Assembly: GCF_000143415.4 (NCBI RefSeq)
Contig: NW_003314368.1
Span: 144,792-208,791, forward strand
From: Selaginella moellendorffii
Lineage: Eukaryota; Streptophyta; Lycopodiopsida; Selaginellales; Selaginellaceae
Reading direction: 5' to 3'
Length of the DNA: 64,000 bases
This document shows, one piece after another, positions 32,601-44,119 of this stretch. The translations under genes and the position numbers were made by a program. The notes under the pieces are model-generated. The model worked only from the letters and a program-made list of their open reading frames with translations. It had not been told where the DNA came from and made no database searches. Every line of letters starts with the position of its first letter. Position 1 is the stretch's first letter.

Positions 32601-34640
32601 AAAAGCATAAAAGTCACTTTTCTAGAAAAGCGTAACAATCACTTTTTTACATTGACTTTAAACTTTATCCAACTCAATTGCCTTAGCCTTAAAAGTTAGC
32701 ATTCATTTTAGGCTATATCATATAAACTACCTACTAATATTTAAACTAACCAAAGTCAAATTCTAGCCCCTTCATTAGTTTGCAATTGCTTAGGAAAATA
32801 GAATACAGCTCTAAGGAAAAATCCTCATCACTCAACATAACAATGCCACTCTAATTAACACCAATTGCTAGTAATGTCAATACCTTGCTTACACACTTTT
32901 TCCATCTAACGATCTACTCCAAGTACTAATGGATCCACCATCAAATTATAATAAATAAATGTTATAACCTTTCTAAAATTTTAATAGGTAAACTCTCAAG
33001 GAACCATTTAGCATAAAATAAATCACTCTTAAGAATCGAGTTAAAGTTATTACAATGTTATTTTGTGTAAATTCATCATTAACCACTTTGGGGTTAATCA
33101 TTGTTTAATCAAACAACTTTGTAAACACATTGCTCATGATTATATGGTTATGATAAAGTAATCACAATGACTTGAGTGGGCACTTGATATTTGTATAAAC
33201 CTTTATAGTAATGATATAAGTGTTGCTTATGATATTGCTTGATTGATGATCATATTTAATTTGACAAAATACAATATAAATACCACACTTTGCCAATAAA
33301 AATTTATAATACTTAACACTAATAACTTTGTTCACAATATAAATAATTCATGCCACTCTCTTTCCGACCAAACTCAAAATTAATCTAACATCAAGTTACT
33401 CAAGGAACAATAGTAAAGTTCCCTACAAAAGAATTGAGCATTGCAATTGAAGCCTTTAAATAACAAGCCTAGACAAAATGGTTTAATGCTTCTCTACTAT
33501 CTATTTTATAACTCACCACTTATAAAACCATCATAACTAACATGCATCAAAGTAGGGATTCTTGATTGCATAATGTAAACATAAGCAATGAGATCACATC
33601 TCATTGGTAAATCATCAAAAATTATTTACATATTTAATCCTTTATCCTTGATTACTCTCTTTTCAGACTCAATTTTGACCAAACCTCAAGTTTGCATTCA
33701 CACTATCTTTAGTCCAAGGCACAACTAAGGCACAATAATAGGCACAACAATAACTATTTAAAGGGGCCAACAATAACTACTTAAATCAATAGACTAATCC
33801 CTATAATCTTAATTGATGCACTCATCATCATGCCTAAGAAAGATTCATTAATGTTGTGTTAAACAACCACGGACTAGTATATATGTTATTTATAGTAAAC
33901 CTAAGGAAGGTTTATTTTTACCCACGGTAACATAGAATAACTTATGGTAATTACTAATAAGTTAACATTAATCCCACCAACTCAAAATGTAAGCTCAAGT
34001 TGCTAATGTGCACTTATGAGCCCAAATGAAAACTTGTGTGAATGGAATATCTCAAAATCATCTTATGAACCTAAGCAAAGGCTTATACAATGTAATATGA
34101 AATAATAACCAAAATCTATACCCATGGAATGCATGTGAAGTTATAGCAACCAAACATATAAGTACTTAAACCACCGTTTTCATCTTTGCATATATAATGA
34201 GACTAATCACCTAACCTTATTGGATAGTACTCGCTGAAATATATTTTGAATACCAAAAAACTTGATTGCAAAAATTACATTTTCAGATATTTATATTGCA
34301 TTAACATTTTTCTTCAATCACCATCAAGATTAAATATAAAGCCAAAACAATTATTAGGCTTAATATTGTCAATGCAAGTTAAAAACATAAGTTTTTTATC
34401 ACCATATCAAATATGTTTGACGAAATGATAATTTAGGATTTCTTTCCTAAATGCCCTTGAAGTCTAAATATTTTAGCGATACTAACTTTTTGCCATTATG
34501 GTAGTAAGGGAAAAATATCCAAAAAGACTTACTGACAAGTAACTTTTAATACTTGTAATCACATTCATAATAGAATATTAAATTGCATAACTAACTTAGA
34601 TGCCCCTTGATGAAAATGATATAATTATTAAAGCTATTAT
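29640..34640. mobile_element. Long noncoding repeat, older C-to-T decayed copy, with LTR-like direct repeats
   Basis: 29770-33720 aligns with the younger copy at 22165-28275 (hAT excluded) but nearly all CG and most CNG sites have become TG/CA/TA. The edges carry a direct repeat. About 29635-29780 ('caacaccgacctcccactatcatagc...ttgccgacaaataattttt') corresponds to about 34475-34620 ('cgatactaactttttgcca...ttactgacaagtaactttt'), which would fit LTRs of an old retroelement about 5 kb long. No coding domain survives. Relative to the younger copy, 33177-33258 is inverted. Confidence 0.6.
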
Positions 34641-35085
34641 TATAGTTGTTTGGGAGAAGACTCCAATTTAGATAAGTTGTTGTAGTCAAACCATTATACC
34701 TCATCCCAAGAATGATAAATAGCAATCTTTCCAAATTGATAGAACTAAATCATATATATCATCCCCAAGATTCCCATAGAAAAAATCTGATCAAACATAA
34801 GGATTAATAATACAAGCAAGAGGAACTACACCATATACATGAATGCCACCATTAATTAAATTTGATTGATCAGCCACATAACATTGAGCAATTACACTAA
34901 TTATTACTCTAGAGCTAGAGGATAAAGAAGTTGTTGCAAAGGAGGAATATGTTATAAAGATTGAACAAAGGAAAAATTGAAAAGAAAAAGAGAAGAAATA
35001 AAAACAAGACAGATTTACATTATATAAAAGCTAAATATAAACAAAAAAATACACAAATCTAAACACTCTTCAGGGAACAATAAAA
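34640..35085. other. AT-rich flank, nothing recognised
   Basis: About 450 bp of low-complexity A-rich sequence between the LTR-like repeat and the PPR remnant. No ORF or splice structure stands out. Confidence 0.4.
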
Positions 35086-35089
35086 ACTG

Positions 35090-36130
35090 CTCCTCATTGA
35101 AAAGCCTCTTGCCTCAACCCGGCTAGGAGGGAAACGAAAGTCACGACGTCTGGTTTCAGGCATTACAACTTGTGGAACTGGGAGAACACGAGCTCGCGGC
35201 TGTAACCTGCTAGCAGTAGCAGTGCGTTCCAGCACACGAAATCCGGTCTAGATACCTGGTGAGCTTCGGTCTTGCCATTACGTCCACCAGAGATTTTGCG
35301 CCGTAACTCGTGACCGTAGCGGCAGATTTCTCCCTCAAATTGCTGTCCACTTTGCAGCGCTGACAGATTCGCAGAAGCCTTGAGAGCAGCCCCAAATTTT
35401 CCAGAGTTTGGAGTACATACCCCATCATCAAAGTGTTCCAGGAAGTCATGGTGCGAAGAACCATGCGGTTGAAAGTTCTTCTAGCGCCCCACCACCGCCG
35501 CGTTCAGCACAACGAGGTCCAAGTCAACACCGAATGGCAGCTTGACCTTACCATGAATTTGACAAGTGGCGAGCAGCCTTCCCATCCGCTTCCATTCGAG
35601 AGAAAAATCTCCAATGCCAGTCTTTCCTCGCGATTCTCAGCGTACCCGAGAATCAAAGCCGTCCAAGAGACGACCGTGTGGACGAAAACCATTGGAGCAT
35701 CAGTCAAGCTCCCACACTTGGCATAAGTTTCTACCAAACCCTTTTGGACGAAGCTATGGAGGACAGGCTCCTCGTTGAGAGCCATGGAATGAATCGCCAT
35801 TGTCTTCTCCAAAGCCCCGAGCATCACGAGATAAAAACTCTTTTCGTTCCCTTTCTCTGCGAGATTTCCAGAAGCCTTGAGTACGATCGGCCTAGGCTTG
35901 CATCGCCGAGAAGAGATCGCCTTCGCCGCTCTCGGAGCAGCCGACACAACGCTGTGACTAGGCATCCTGGCGAGCATCCGTGAGGCTGCGGCTCCATACA
36001 GCTAGAATTCCCCGGATCGCCGCGTTCGATCGCCGCGGCGTCGACAAGCTTGCTGATCTCTCGATCTGCCGCATTCCAAGCAGCTGCCGATCCAAGCGCT
36101 CGGGCGTGCCAGATCGAAGCTCATCGTTGT
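35090..36130 (-). pseudogene. Decayed PPR gene with large internal deletion
   Basis: On the minus strand, 36130-35560 matches the first third of the 897-residue PPR gene (MPSHSVVS, KASGNLAEKGNEKSF, LGALEKTMAIHSMALNEEPV, GLVETYAKCGSLTDA, TVVSWTALILGYAENREERL). 35470-35090 then jumps to its last third (SWNTLMMGYV and the region before VTFVSLL). Roughly 1.5 kb of central repeats are absent and frameshifts abound. At the 5' end, 11 bp including the start codon are missing compared with the fossil copy at 28.3 kb. It is head-to-head with proteasome alpha-2, like the arrangement preserved at 28.3 kb. Confidence 0.85.
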
Positions 36131-36159
36131 CGCGTCAGAAAGAGGGAAATATTTCTATC

Positions 36160-36209
36160 TAGTAAAGAACCCTAACAAGAGATTTTAGGGTTTTGCGAGA
36201 GGGAGAGAG
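36160..36209 (+). promoter_or_regulatory. Telobox motifs before proteasome alpha-2
   Basis: 'gaaccctaac' near 36168 and TTAGGGTTT near 36185, within 45 bp of the ATG and probably in the 5' UTR. Confidence 0.5.
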
Positions 36210-37522
36210 ATGGGCGACAGTCAGTACTCGCTTACTACTTTCAGGTAAATCGATCGCCTCGCCCTAGCTGCCGCTGAGCTGATCTTTTTGCACGCTTGCC
36301 AGTCCATCGGGGAAGCTCGTCCAGATCGAGCATGCTCTCACAGCTGTGGCCGCCGGGCAGACCTCGCTCGGGATCAGAGGTAATTTCTCTCTTTCCTGGT
36401 TCTATGATCTTTTCCCTTGTTGTGGCATTCGCAGTCCGGAATGGAGTTGTCATTGCGACCGAGAAAAAACTTCCATCGATTCTTGTCGATGAAACATCTG
36501 TAAGTTTCCAATTTTTTTCTCCTCCTTTTCTTTTTCTTTTGGGGCGAATCTCACTTTTTTTTTTTGGTGCTGTTTTCTTAGATCCAAAAGGTCCAGAATG
36601 TGACTAGCAATATCGGCAGCGTATACAGGTTTCCCGTTTTGTTCTTGCTTAGTTTTGTTTTTGTCATTCTGGTCGAAGTTCTTAGTAAATCTTTTTCTTG
36701 TCAGTGGCATGGGTCCGGATTCACGGGTGCTCATGCGTAAGAGCCAGAAGCAAGCATTGCAATACTTCCGTCTTTACAAGGTAGGGAGACCGTATTACGT
36801 TTGTCGCACGGTAATCCTACCAAGTCTTGCAATACAGGAACACATTCCTGTCTCCCAACTGGTCAGAGAAATCGCGGCTGTCATGCAGGAATTCACGCAG
36901 TCGGGGTATGTTGGCATCTTCTTTTTCTGCTGGTCATTTCCGCTTGATATTTAAACTACAGTGGTGTACGTCCATTTGGAGTGTCGTTGCTTGTCGCCGG
37001 CTTCGATGACGAAGGTCCGCATTTATATCAGGTATTGTAATGTTATTGGCTCGCGCGGGCACCTGTAATAGTGTCACTATTCAGGTCGATCCGTCAGGTT
37101 CATACTTTTCATGGAAAGCATCCGCGATAGGCAAAAATGCTTCCAACGCCAAGACCTTCCTGGAAAAGAGGTTTCCGACTTGTTTACTAGTTATGTCCGA
37201 CACACTCTCATGCTTTTTTTCTCTACAGGTACACGGACGACCTGGAACTGGAAGATGCAGTCCACACGGCAATCCTGACTTTGAAAGAAGGGTGCGACCT
37301 TTCTCCCGCGACTGCTTTTCTTTCCCAAGGGATAACGTTTTTCGGTTTTATCAGTTTCGAGGGGCAAATTTCCGGGAAGAATATCGAGATTGGCATCGTG
37401 GGGTCGGACCAAAAGTTCAGGTATCTTGTCCATTATCGCTGCAACTTGATGGCAAACGGAGAAAGCCTTGCAGAGCCCTCACGCCCGCTGAGATTGACGA
37501 CTATTTGGCGGAAGTAGAGTAA
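36210..37522 (+). CDS. PAB1: 20S proteasome subunit alpha type-2
   Basis: Eleven small exons give 233 residues: about 36210-36244, 36303-36379, 36435-36499, 36582-36628, 36705-36780, 36838-36905, 36962-37031, 37085-37170, 37229-37291, 37355-37420, 37474-37522. Family hallmarks are [20 protein letters not shown] (alpha-type N-terminal signature), [105 protein letters not shown] and the end [14 protein letters not shown]. The length equals that of other eukaryotic alpha-2 subunits. It is a non-catalytic subunit of the outer ring, gating substrate entry to the core particle in cytosol and nucleus. Most introns are 50-80 bp. A decayed partial copy of its 5' end sits at 28.4 kb. Confidence 0.97.
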
Positions 37523-39407
37523 TTGGATCGAGAATCGGGACTGTTTTAAGCCCTCTGTTCAAGGTACTTATTGTGGAAACACTCATGCTGGCCGGTGAGA
37601 ACTTCTTGCATCTTTTTGTCTGTCAGTTGCATGCTCTTTTACCTCATCTTCTTCTTGAGAATATTTGTGGCTTCATGCCATGCTGATCCCAAGAACACAA
37701 AGTGACTAGATAACATTATCTGTTGGCATCCGTGTCATGATGCATTCATTCGCGTTTCTGCGTGGCGAAACATCCGTTCTATTCTCAATCATGAGCGCTG
37801 CTGGTTTTATTGTTTCCTTGGCGATTGCGAGATCAGGGGCTTTATGTTGTTTAGCGATTTCTATCGTTTTCAAGACGAGAGTCCGGTCCCTCGGGGTGTG
37901 GCTGGGCTTTCGTCAGCTCTTTGGCTGACGTATGATTGAGAAATGGACACCTGTGTGTGCTTGCTTTTCCCCCTGTTTGTTCTTCTCGAACGCTACTTAA
38001 ACTTTGACGTGATTCGTCCAGTGAACGAAGAACAGCAATGATATTTTCCGAATAGTACTCAAGATGTCACTTTTTGCTTTGGAACACTGCATCTATTATC
38101 TATCTGGGTGGCATTTTGGAGCTGTTTTGCTCTTGCTTTGAGACGAGCTTGTGTGTGAATCTGTATTTTTGTGGCCTGGCTGAATCATCTCTCTCGAACA
38201 TCTCTCTCTCTCTCTCATTCCTCAATCATCCGCATTTCGGGTTCCGGAGATTGCGATTGCAATATCGAGCTTTTTGTGTATTTTACTCGTCAGTGGACGC
38301 CCCGGGCTTGGGTTCTATCCATTTTTTTTCTCTTTTCTCGTTGCTTACTCAGCGTTGTCATTCCAGGAATTCTCCCCCTCTCCTTTTTTTTTTTCTCATA
38401 GTTATCTCTTTCTCTACTTTTTTTTCTTCTTCTTGTTCTTGGTCCTAATCAAAGTGTGAGTGGGGGACCCTTAACTTTGATTTGTGCTTTTGCATCGCAA
38501 GAACAGCACGAAGTCCTTTTCTCGGTTAACGCTGATGGATCCAAATCTTTTCCGATCGACGCACAAATCTAAGCACGAAATCGACGTTTCTAAGTGCACG
38601 TCTTTATATTTTCTATAGTCTATAGTCGCTCATTGTTGACAAGTTCCACCTCCTTGTTTGATGGTCTAATTGCTTTGGTGGCGCTTTTCGCGTGCTTAAG
38701 GCCAGCTCCCTGACAAGCATACAAAGGTGGCGTATTTCTATTAGATTTTTGTGTCGTTGCGTGTGGCCTAATCGTTTTCAGACACATAAATTGGTCGGCG
38801 AAAATTCACATGTGCCTGAAATATAGCGGCTATAGATGTTGAAAATGCGGCATAGATTCGCCAAGCGAGAAAATAACTATTTTCTAAAGGTTTCAAGGGC
38901 TCGATTTAATTTGCTCAAAGCATAACATGCCGCGGGTGGCCACCTGGCCTCCCAAAAGACCAACAAGAAGCATCCGTACGTGCAGCCTGGACCGTCGGCT
39001 CTTAGGCGATCTTGACCGCTGGATGGGATGCGATCCGGGCCGTTGCCTGCGCGAAGGGGGAAAGAAGGTCCGAAAGAATGGGCAAAGGTGAAAATTTTTC
39101 GTGTAGAGTTCATCATTAATATTCCCAAGCCTTGTGAAGGGGTGACCATCCATCAATCAAACTGAAAGAGAAGAAAATAAGAGCAAAGATAAAAAGCAAT
39201 AGAAGTGATAGATTGTTCGATTTGATATGCAAATTCATCACCAAAAGAAAAAATCAATCACAGAAAACTTTGCGTCTTTATGTAAAATTTTAGCTATTTA
39301 CACTTGCGATCAAGCTCGAGAAGAGCTTGGACGTGAAAATTTTCACCCGGTCAAAAAAAGGAGAAAAAAAGAAGTTACAAAAAAAGAAGGAAGTTTCTCT
39401 TTTCTCC
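37523..39407. other. Intergenic region, no supported gene
   Basis: Nearly 1.9 kb without a recognisable gene. It contains pyrimidine-rich stretches, including (CT)n near 38200-38216 and T/C runs around 38320-38450. A GC-rich patch at 38920-39070 gives 85-90 residue ORFs on the minus strand without family resemblance. Part is probably 3' UTR of flanking genes. Confidence 0.4.
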
Positions 39408-40049
39408 TTATGTTGTCGCCTGCTTGAGTGATCTCTTGTTCTTGGCGTTTTTGGACATCCATCGGTACTTTAACTTAAAAATCTTGTCGATGCATTTGTG
39501 AATCGCGACGAGCTGGTGATGATCTTTCTTCGGGGGCTGTGATTCACATCCAGTGGCAGCGACATTTTGCTCTAGAGCAGGCTGGATCGTGCGAGAATTC
39601 ATCGAATTCACTGCAAGAACAGAGCACCAAAAACAGAGTGAGCAAAGCCGAATGACTATATAATCCGAGAATCCGAGCACTTGGGCTGGCATCTCACCTG
39701 GAGAAATCGATGGCGATGGACTCGATTTTTTCTTGCTGGATCGCGGCCCCAGGCCGAATGCGATTCCGCTTTTGCTACGGTAGCACTTGAGCTCCACTGC
39801 CTGCGCGTGCTGGAAGAGATTGTCGCGGCAAACCGACGCGTTCTTCTCCAAGTTCCCGATGATCACAGTGGCTTCTTTGCTGAGGCGCGCGATTGCCGAA
39901 TCCACTTCCATTCCAATGTGCTCCACCATGCGGTCCACTTTGTTGCTAATCTTCTCCAGTGTGGAGATCGTTCTCGCCACCAGATAGAGCACTGCGACCG
40001 TCGTGATCCCAAACCACACGAGATCCATCTGCGTCGTCTCAATCTTCAT
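39408..40049 (-). CDS. Small membrane-anchored coiled-coil protein, function unknown
   Basis: The chosen ATG at 40049 gives MKIETTQMDLVWFGITTVAV followed by LYLVARTISTLEKISNKVDR: a short N-terminus, one transmembrane helix (about residues 9-27) and an amphipathic helix. Then come a polar region and a basic tail ending KKDHHQLVAIHKCIDKIFKL and KYRWMSKNAKNKRSLK. An 87-bp segment at about 39611-39697 has perfect donor and acceptor signals and, being a multiple of three without stops, can be spliced (184 residues) or read through (213 residues); the read-through part is hydrophobic and Cys-rich. No family recognised; the length and layout resemble plant lineage-specific membrane proteins. Head-to-head with the complex I-like gene about 600 bp away. 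Confidence 0.6.
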   Translation of the reverse strand: MKIETTQMDLVWFGITTVAVLYLVARTISTLEKISNKVDRMVEHIGMEVDSAIARLSKEATVIIGNLEKNASVCRDNLFQHAQAVELKCYRSKSGIAFGLGPRSSKKKSSPSPSISPGEMPAQVLGFSDYIVIRLCSLCFWCSVLAVNSMNSRTIQPALEQNVAATGCESQPPKKDHHQLVAIHKCIDKIFKLKYRWMSKNAKNKRSLKQATT

Positions 40050-40652
40050 GGCAGCTGCTGTGATGATGCAATCCAAAAACTTCTCGCCCGAAGAAATTCG
40101 CTCAAAGGCTTTGCTTGATTTAAGAATACTCTCTCTCGACTCTCTCTCGACTCGCGTGATTTGGGAAATCTTCTCTCTTTTTTTCTTCTTTCCTTTCTTT
40201 GGGAATCTTTGCACTTGCCTTGAAGAGAGCTTAATAACCACTGAGTCGTTTATATACTCGACCAAGTGACAGGGTCCCATTCAAGCGCCAAAAAAACACA
40301 GAAGAAAACGAAATAGAAATAGTTAACTTAGCTTTAAGCTTTGCTTTTCTCGATCTAATGTAGATTAAGATCCCGTTACTCCTTTGTGATTTTGCTCTCC
40401 AGCTCCATAAAGCAGCCATTGTTCCAATTCACGTGGTAATTCCTTAGAGTAATACGAGGACCAACCTGGAGCATTGACTACCGTTGAATAACGAAATTTT
40501 ATCTTTTGACCAGCCATTCACCTAGAGACTCGTGGTCAAAATCACTGTGGTAATGCCGGCCTGAATAATCTATCCCGGCAAGCACGAGAAGCATATTCTA
40601 AGAGAACATTCAAGGCATATTCTAGGGCTAGGGTTTTTGGAGCTCGCGAGCA

Positions 40653-41085
40653 ATGGGGGGCGATCCATCGCATGGCGCGGCTTCTTCTTCGGGGCATCAT
40701 CCACCGCAGGGGCACAAGGGATGGCCGGAGCACTGGCCCAAGGATTACTCGGGATGGAACGACGACATCTGGACACCATTCGGCGGCCCCTACTGCAATC
40801 CCAGGAATTGGCGCCGCAACACCGCGCTCACGCTGCTAGGGATCTTCCTGATTTGCATCCCAATCGCCCGGCTCTCGGCGCGCCTCGAGGTAATCCATCC
40901 TACATTCTCTCCTCTCCAGATTTTCGCGATCGACCCTGATCGATGGGCTGGTTTTGATCGATGTGGAACAGCAACGCCCAGTGCCGCCGCATTTCCCGAT
41001 TCCCTCGCAGCTCTGGTGCAAGAATTTCGGGCCGCCGTTGGATCAAGACGAGGAGGACGAGGACAGCAAGATCAGGATCTCGTAG
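40653..41085 (+). CDS. Mitochondrial complex I ESSS-like small membrane subunit
   Basis: Two exons (about 40653-40889 and 40972-41085) give 116 residues. The core GGPYCNPRNWRRNTALTLLG followed by IFLICIPIARLSARLEQRP and HFPIPSQLWCKNFG matches, from memory of the family, the short plant proteins annotated as ESSS subunit of NADH:ubiquinone oxidoreductase. It has one transmembrane helix (about residues 59-75) and an N-terminal His/Gly/Pro-rich segment with no cleavable presequence. The acidic tail DQDEEDEDSK ends the protein. The expected place is the membrane arm of complex I in the mitochondrial inner membrane. A telobox-like 'gctagggtttttgg' precedes the start by about 25 bp. Only 150 bp separate it from the next gene. 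Confidence 0.75.
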
Positions 41086-41238
41086 AGCAGTGGTGGAAGC
41101 CAATAAGTTTTTCCATGTAGCCACGTGGACGGCTGAGATTTGGAACTTCTCAAACGAAGATGTTCAGTGCCCACGCGGGTCAAGAACTTTAGGGTTTCTG
41201 GAGCTTTCGAGAATATCCCGGAGCTCCTAATCTACGCG

Positions 41239-42093
41239 ATGAATCTCAAGCGCAAGGGGCCAGACGATAGCGATCCCAGCGCAGCTCTCTACGGGCTGCT
41301 CCCCAGCAAGAAGCTGCGACAGGTATGGATTGATCGCCTCGCGCTGATAATGCGGTGAAATTCTCGCGGTTCTTGACGCGATGGGGCGGGATTTCGCAGG
41401 AATCGGAGGATTTTTTGCCCGATTTCTCCCGGAACGGGCCCGTTGCGATCCCCGAGGTCTGTCCCGTAGAGATCCCCAGCGATACACCAGTGGACTCTAC
41501 ACCTATTTCTTTGATCGTTACAGAGCCCGATGCTGATGAGAGAGCTTTAGTCTTGTACAGGCCCATGGATCTTCCCGATCGCTCCAAGCCTCGGCTTAGA
41601 CAAGTGAATGGATCCTTTCCACGCCACTACAGAGGTATGTTTCCTCTGAAACTTCCGTGAGCAAAGAGAGAGAAAAAACACGATTTTGCTTGGTTTGTTT
41701 CACTTCTTTCATCCAGATTTCCAAGTCTCCGATGCTGTGGAGTGGTTTTCTCCATCCAAATCGTTCAAGCACGATTTCGCATTGTCGAGTGGAATGGGTA
41801 TGAACAACAGCTTGGCGGTGATTCCCTACGTCGCGCCTCCAAGTTTCCGCGACGGTGGACGAGTGATTATCGAAGATATCACCGACCAAGTTCGCCAGGA
41901 GGAGGAAGACCAAGCGAAAGAACAAGCCATGGCTATGGAGGAAGAGGCGACGCCCATGGACGAAGAGATGGCGGATGCTACAGTGGACGAAGCTACTCCC
42001 CAGTTCATCGTCCAGCAGCCGTGCGAGGTTCCATCGTGGCACCTGTTTGATCCAAACTTTGCTACTCCAGTTATGTGGTCTAGCGGATCCTGA
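41239..42093 (+). CDS. Conserved-looking acidic protein of unknown function, 231 residues
   Basis: Three exons (about 41239-41322, 41400-41634, 41717-42093). The N-terminus MNLKRKGPDDSD is basic with a possible nuclear signal. The middle has Pro-rich DLPDRSKPRLRQVNGSFPRH and the conserved-looking DAVEWFSPSKSFKHDFALSS. A coiled, very acidic and Met/Glu-rich segment (EEEDQAKEQAMAMEEEATPM) follows, and the end is WHLFDPNFATPVMWSSGS. I do not recognise a domain. The good splice sites and tight packing (150 bp after one gene, about 70-120 bp before the next) favour a real gene. A longer N-terminus from an upstream in-frame ATG at 41140 is possible. Confidence 0.65.
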
Positions 42094-42215
42094 TTGGAAG
42101 TGTCACCTAGTTTTCTTTCTTCTTGATAGAGCTAGCTAGCCGTAGGCGTTAAAAGTTTTAAATCATGAGGGGCTATCGTCTTATTAGGGTTTTAAAGAGG
42201 GATGCTAAAGCTGCG

Positions 42216-43253
42216 ATGGCGGCGATAGCACATCTTGCGAGGGATGCCGATGGAGACGATAGAAATGCGCGCGTCGATCCGAGAGATGTCGAGCAGGTGT
42301 TGCTGGCAGCGGCAGAGACGATCGCGTCGTGCATGCAAGCAGCGGCCGAAATATCGGGGCTTGAATCGGCTCGAGATGCTCCAACCAGGGTTTCTCCAGC
42401 CTCCAGCCCGCCGGAATCTCGGATTATTTCTTCTTCAGAGGGAAAGATCGATTCTTTGGTTCCGATTAGCCACCGGTCGAGCAAGAATCGCGACGCTAGC
42501 ACCGATTTATCTCGATCGGCGGAGCAAGATGGGCGTTCTTCCAGAAAAGCGGAGGCAAGGATCATCCAAACAAGCCGCGAGGGGCATCCAAGCAAGCGCC
42601 TTCGATCTTCTTCTTCTCCATCCGGTGTCAGTTGCAACGACGACGCAAAGAAATCGAAGCACCAGCGAGTGTCAGTGTTTGAGAGGCTCGCGTTTCCACC
42701 AGTCCAGGAAGGTAATGGCGATTCTTTTCTCGAGCCCGGGGCACTGGAAGGGATGATCTTTGGATGCACAACGGAGACCAAGCGCGAGTGTGAGCGGCGA
42801 AAGCTTTTTGGGCTCCCGGCATCAAATCAAGCCAACGTTCTACGCGTCGCTCCAGGTACTGTGCTCTTTCTTTTTAATTACGACACGAAGGAACTCTCGG
42901 GAGTGTACGAGGCCGTTTCGCACGGGGCCATGAACATCGTCGCCGATGCTTTCGAGGAATGGGGATCGTTTCCAGCACAGGTTCACGAGATTTTCGTTTC
43001 CTTTTCGTTTCACCGATTCCAATTTTTTCTTCTTTGATCCAAGGTGGAAGTTCGCCGAGTTCTCAAATGCCAAGAGCTTCCCTTCAGTCATTTCAAGCGT
43101 GCAATCCTGGAGAACTTCTTCACTGACAAGAAGTTTCACTATGATCTCACGGGCTACCAGGTTCGCTCTACTTACGTTGCCATTGTTTTGTTGTTCTATT
43201 GTTTTGAATAGGTGGATTCTCTGGTGGAAATGTTTAGAGCGCTTCTGCTATAG
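42216..43253 (+). CDS. DCD (Development and Cell Death) domain protein
   Basis: Three exons (about 42216-42980, 43044-43160, 43212-43253), 307 residues from this ATG. An in-frame ATG at 42165 lies upstream, but a telobox-like 'attagggttttaaa' at 42183, which usually sits in the 5' UTR, argues for the later start. Residues about 1-190 are low-complexity, Ser/Arg-rich with possible nuclear signals (HPSKRLRSSSSP). The C-terminal third is the DCD domain: EGMIFGCTTETKRECERRKL, FGLPASN, PGTVLFLFNYDTKELSGVYE, and RRVLKCQELPFSHFKRAI then NFFTDKKFHYDLTGYQVDSL. It matches the plant-specific family induced in development, hypersensitive response and stress; the molecular activity is unknown. Confidence 0.9.
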
Positions 43254-43294
43254 TGTAAGTAATCGCTTCTTCTTTACATAGACAATAATGAACT

Positions 43295-44119
43295 TCATAT
43301 AGGTGGCGGCTTCACGTCGGCCAAGCTCGCGGCAATGGCTGCAGCCAGCTCTGATTCATCAACTTCCACATCGTCCTCTCTCGTCGGAACCGTCGTCGTC
43401 GTCTTCGTCCCATCCGGCTCGTCAAGATCTTTCAAGCTAGCTTTGATGGCGGCCTCCAGCATCGGATCCGACTCCTCCGCGGCGGCCTTCTGGCTCTCCT
43501 GACTGGCGGCCAGCTCGAGCGCCTGCTGGGCTTCCTGGGGAGTGAACCATCGCCCAAAACTCCCATCATCCGGGGAAGAAGCTCCGGCCGCATTGAAGTC
43601 CCGGGGGAGCTCGCCCTGCACGGCGAAGATGCTCCATCCCTCGTTCTTGAGCGAGTCGAGGAAGGCCGAGGCGTAGAAGCTGGAGAGGTGCTGGGGAGCC
43701 GGCAAGAGGCTGTTGAAGTTGTACCACTGGGCTCCAATCCGGCGGAGCGCGAACCAGTGATCGTGGAGGTTGCAGATGTAAGCGGCGATCTCGGTGGTGG
43801 CGGTGGCGAGCTCGGGGGAATTGAGAGGGAGGCACTTGAGATCGAGCGCGGCGAGCGCGCGCTGGAGGACCTGGATGCTGAAGTTGCCGTCGAGGGCGAC
43901 GTTGGAGGAGGCCTCGGAGACGAAGCGGAGGTAGTCGGGAGAGTGGGCGTCGCCGCCGCCGCTCTCGAGCATCACGTCGCGCTCGCTCTGGTCGAGGTCG
44001 CGCGCGATGGCCGCCAGCTCCAGCTCCGAGAAGTAGGGGCCCTGGAGCACCGCATTGAGGCAGTGCACGGCGCACAGCTTGGATTCCTGCGTCTCGTGAT
44101 AGAGCAGCGGGCTCGCCAT
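43295..44119 (-). CDS. ATXN3: Ataxin-3 homologue, Josephin deubiquitinase
   Basis: Single exon, 274 residues, strongly GC-rich. The Josephin domain (about residues 1-180) has the catalytic Cys16 in QESKLCAVHCLNAVLQG, His121 in NLHDHWFALRRIG and Asn136 in QWYNFNSLL, in the same order and spacing as ataxin-3; DGNFSIQVLQRAL and WSIFAVQGELP are also typical. Two C-terminal ubiquitin-interacting motifs follow: DPMLEAAIKASLKDL and ESELAAAIAASLADV. There is no polyglutamine tract, as usual in plants. The enzyme trims ubiquitin chains in protein quality control in cytosol and nucleus. It is convergent with the DCD gene (about 40 bp between stops) and divergent from the glutathione peroxidase gene. 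Confidence 0.96.
   Translation of the reverse strand: MASPLLYHETQESKLCAVHCLNAVLQGPYFSELELAAIARDLDQSERDVMLESGGGDAHSPDYLRFVSEASSNVALDGNFSIQVLQRALAALDLKCLPLNSPELATATTEIAAYICNLHDHWFALRRIGAQWYNFNSLLPAPQHLSSFYASAFLDSLKNEGWSIFAVQGELPRDFNAAGASSPDDGSFGRWFTPQEAQQALELAASQESQKAAAEESDPMLEAAIKASLKDLDEPDGTKTTTTVPTREDDVEVDESELAAAIAASLADVKPPPI

Noticed and set aside
22160-34640. A CRISPR-like or regularly spaced repeat array in the AT-rich region
   Set aside because: No regular short repeats with unique spacers; similarity is between two long copies only.
38190-38460. Long pyrimidine tracts as a possible origin or structured RNA
   Set aside because: Only simple sequence; no symmetric or conserved structure beyond CT richness.
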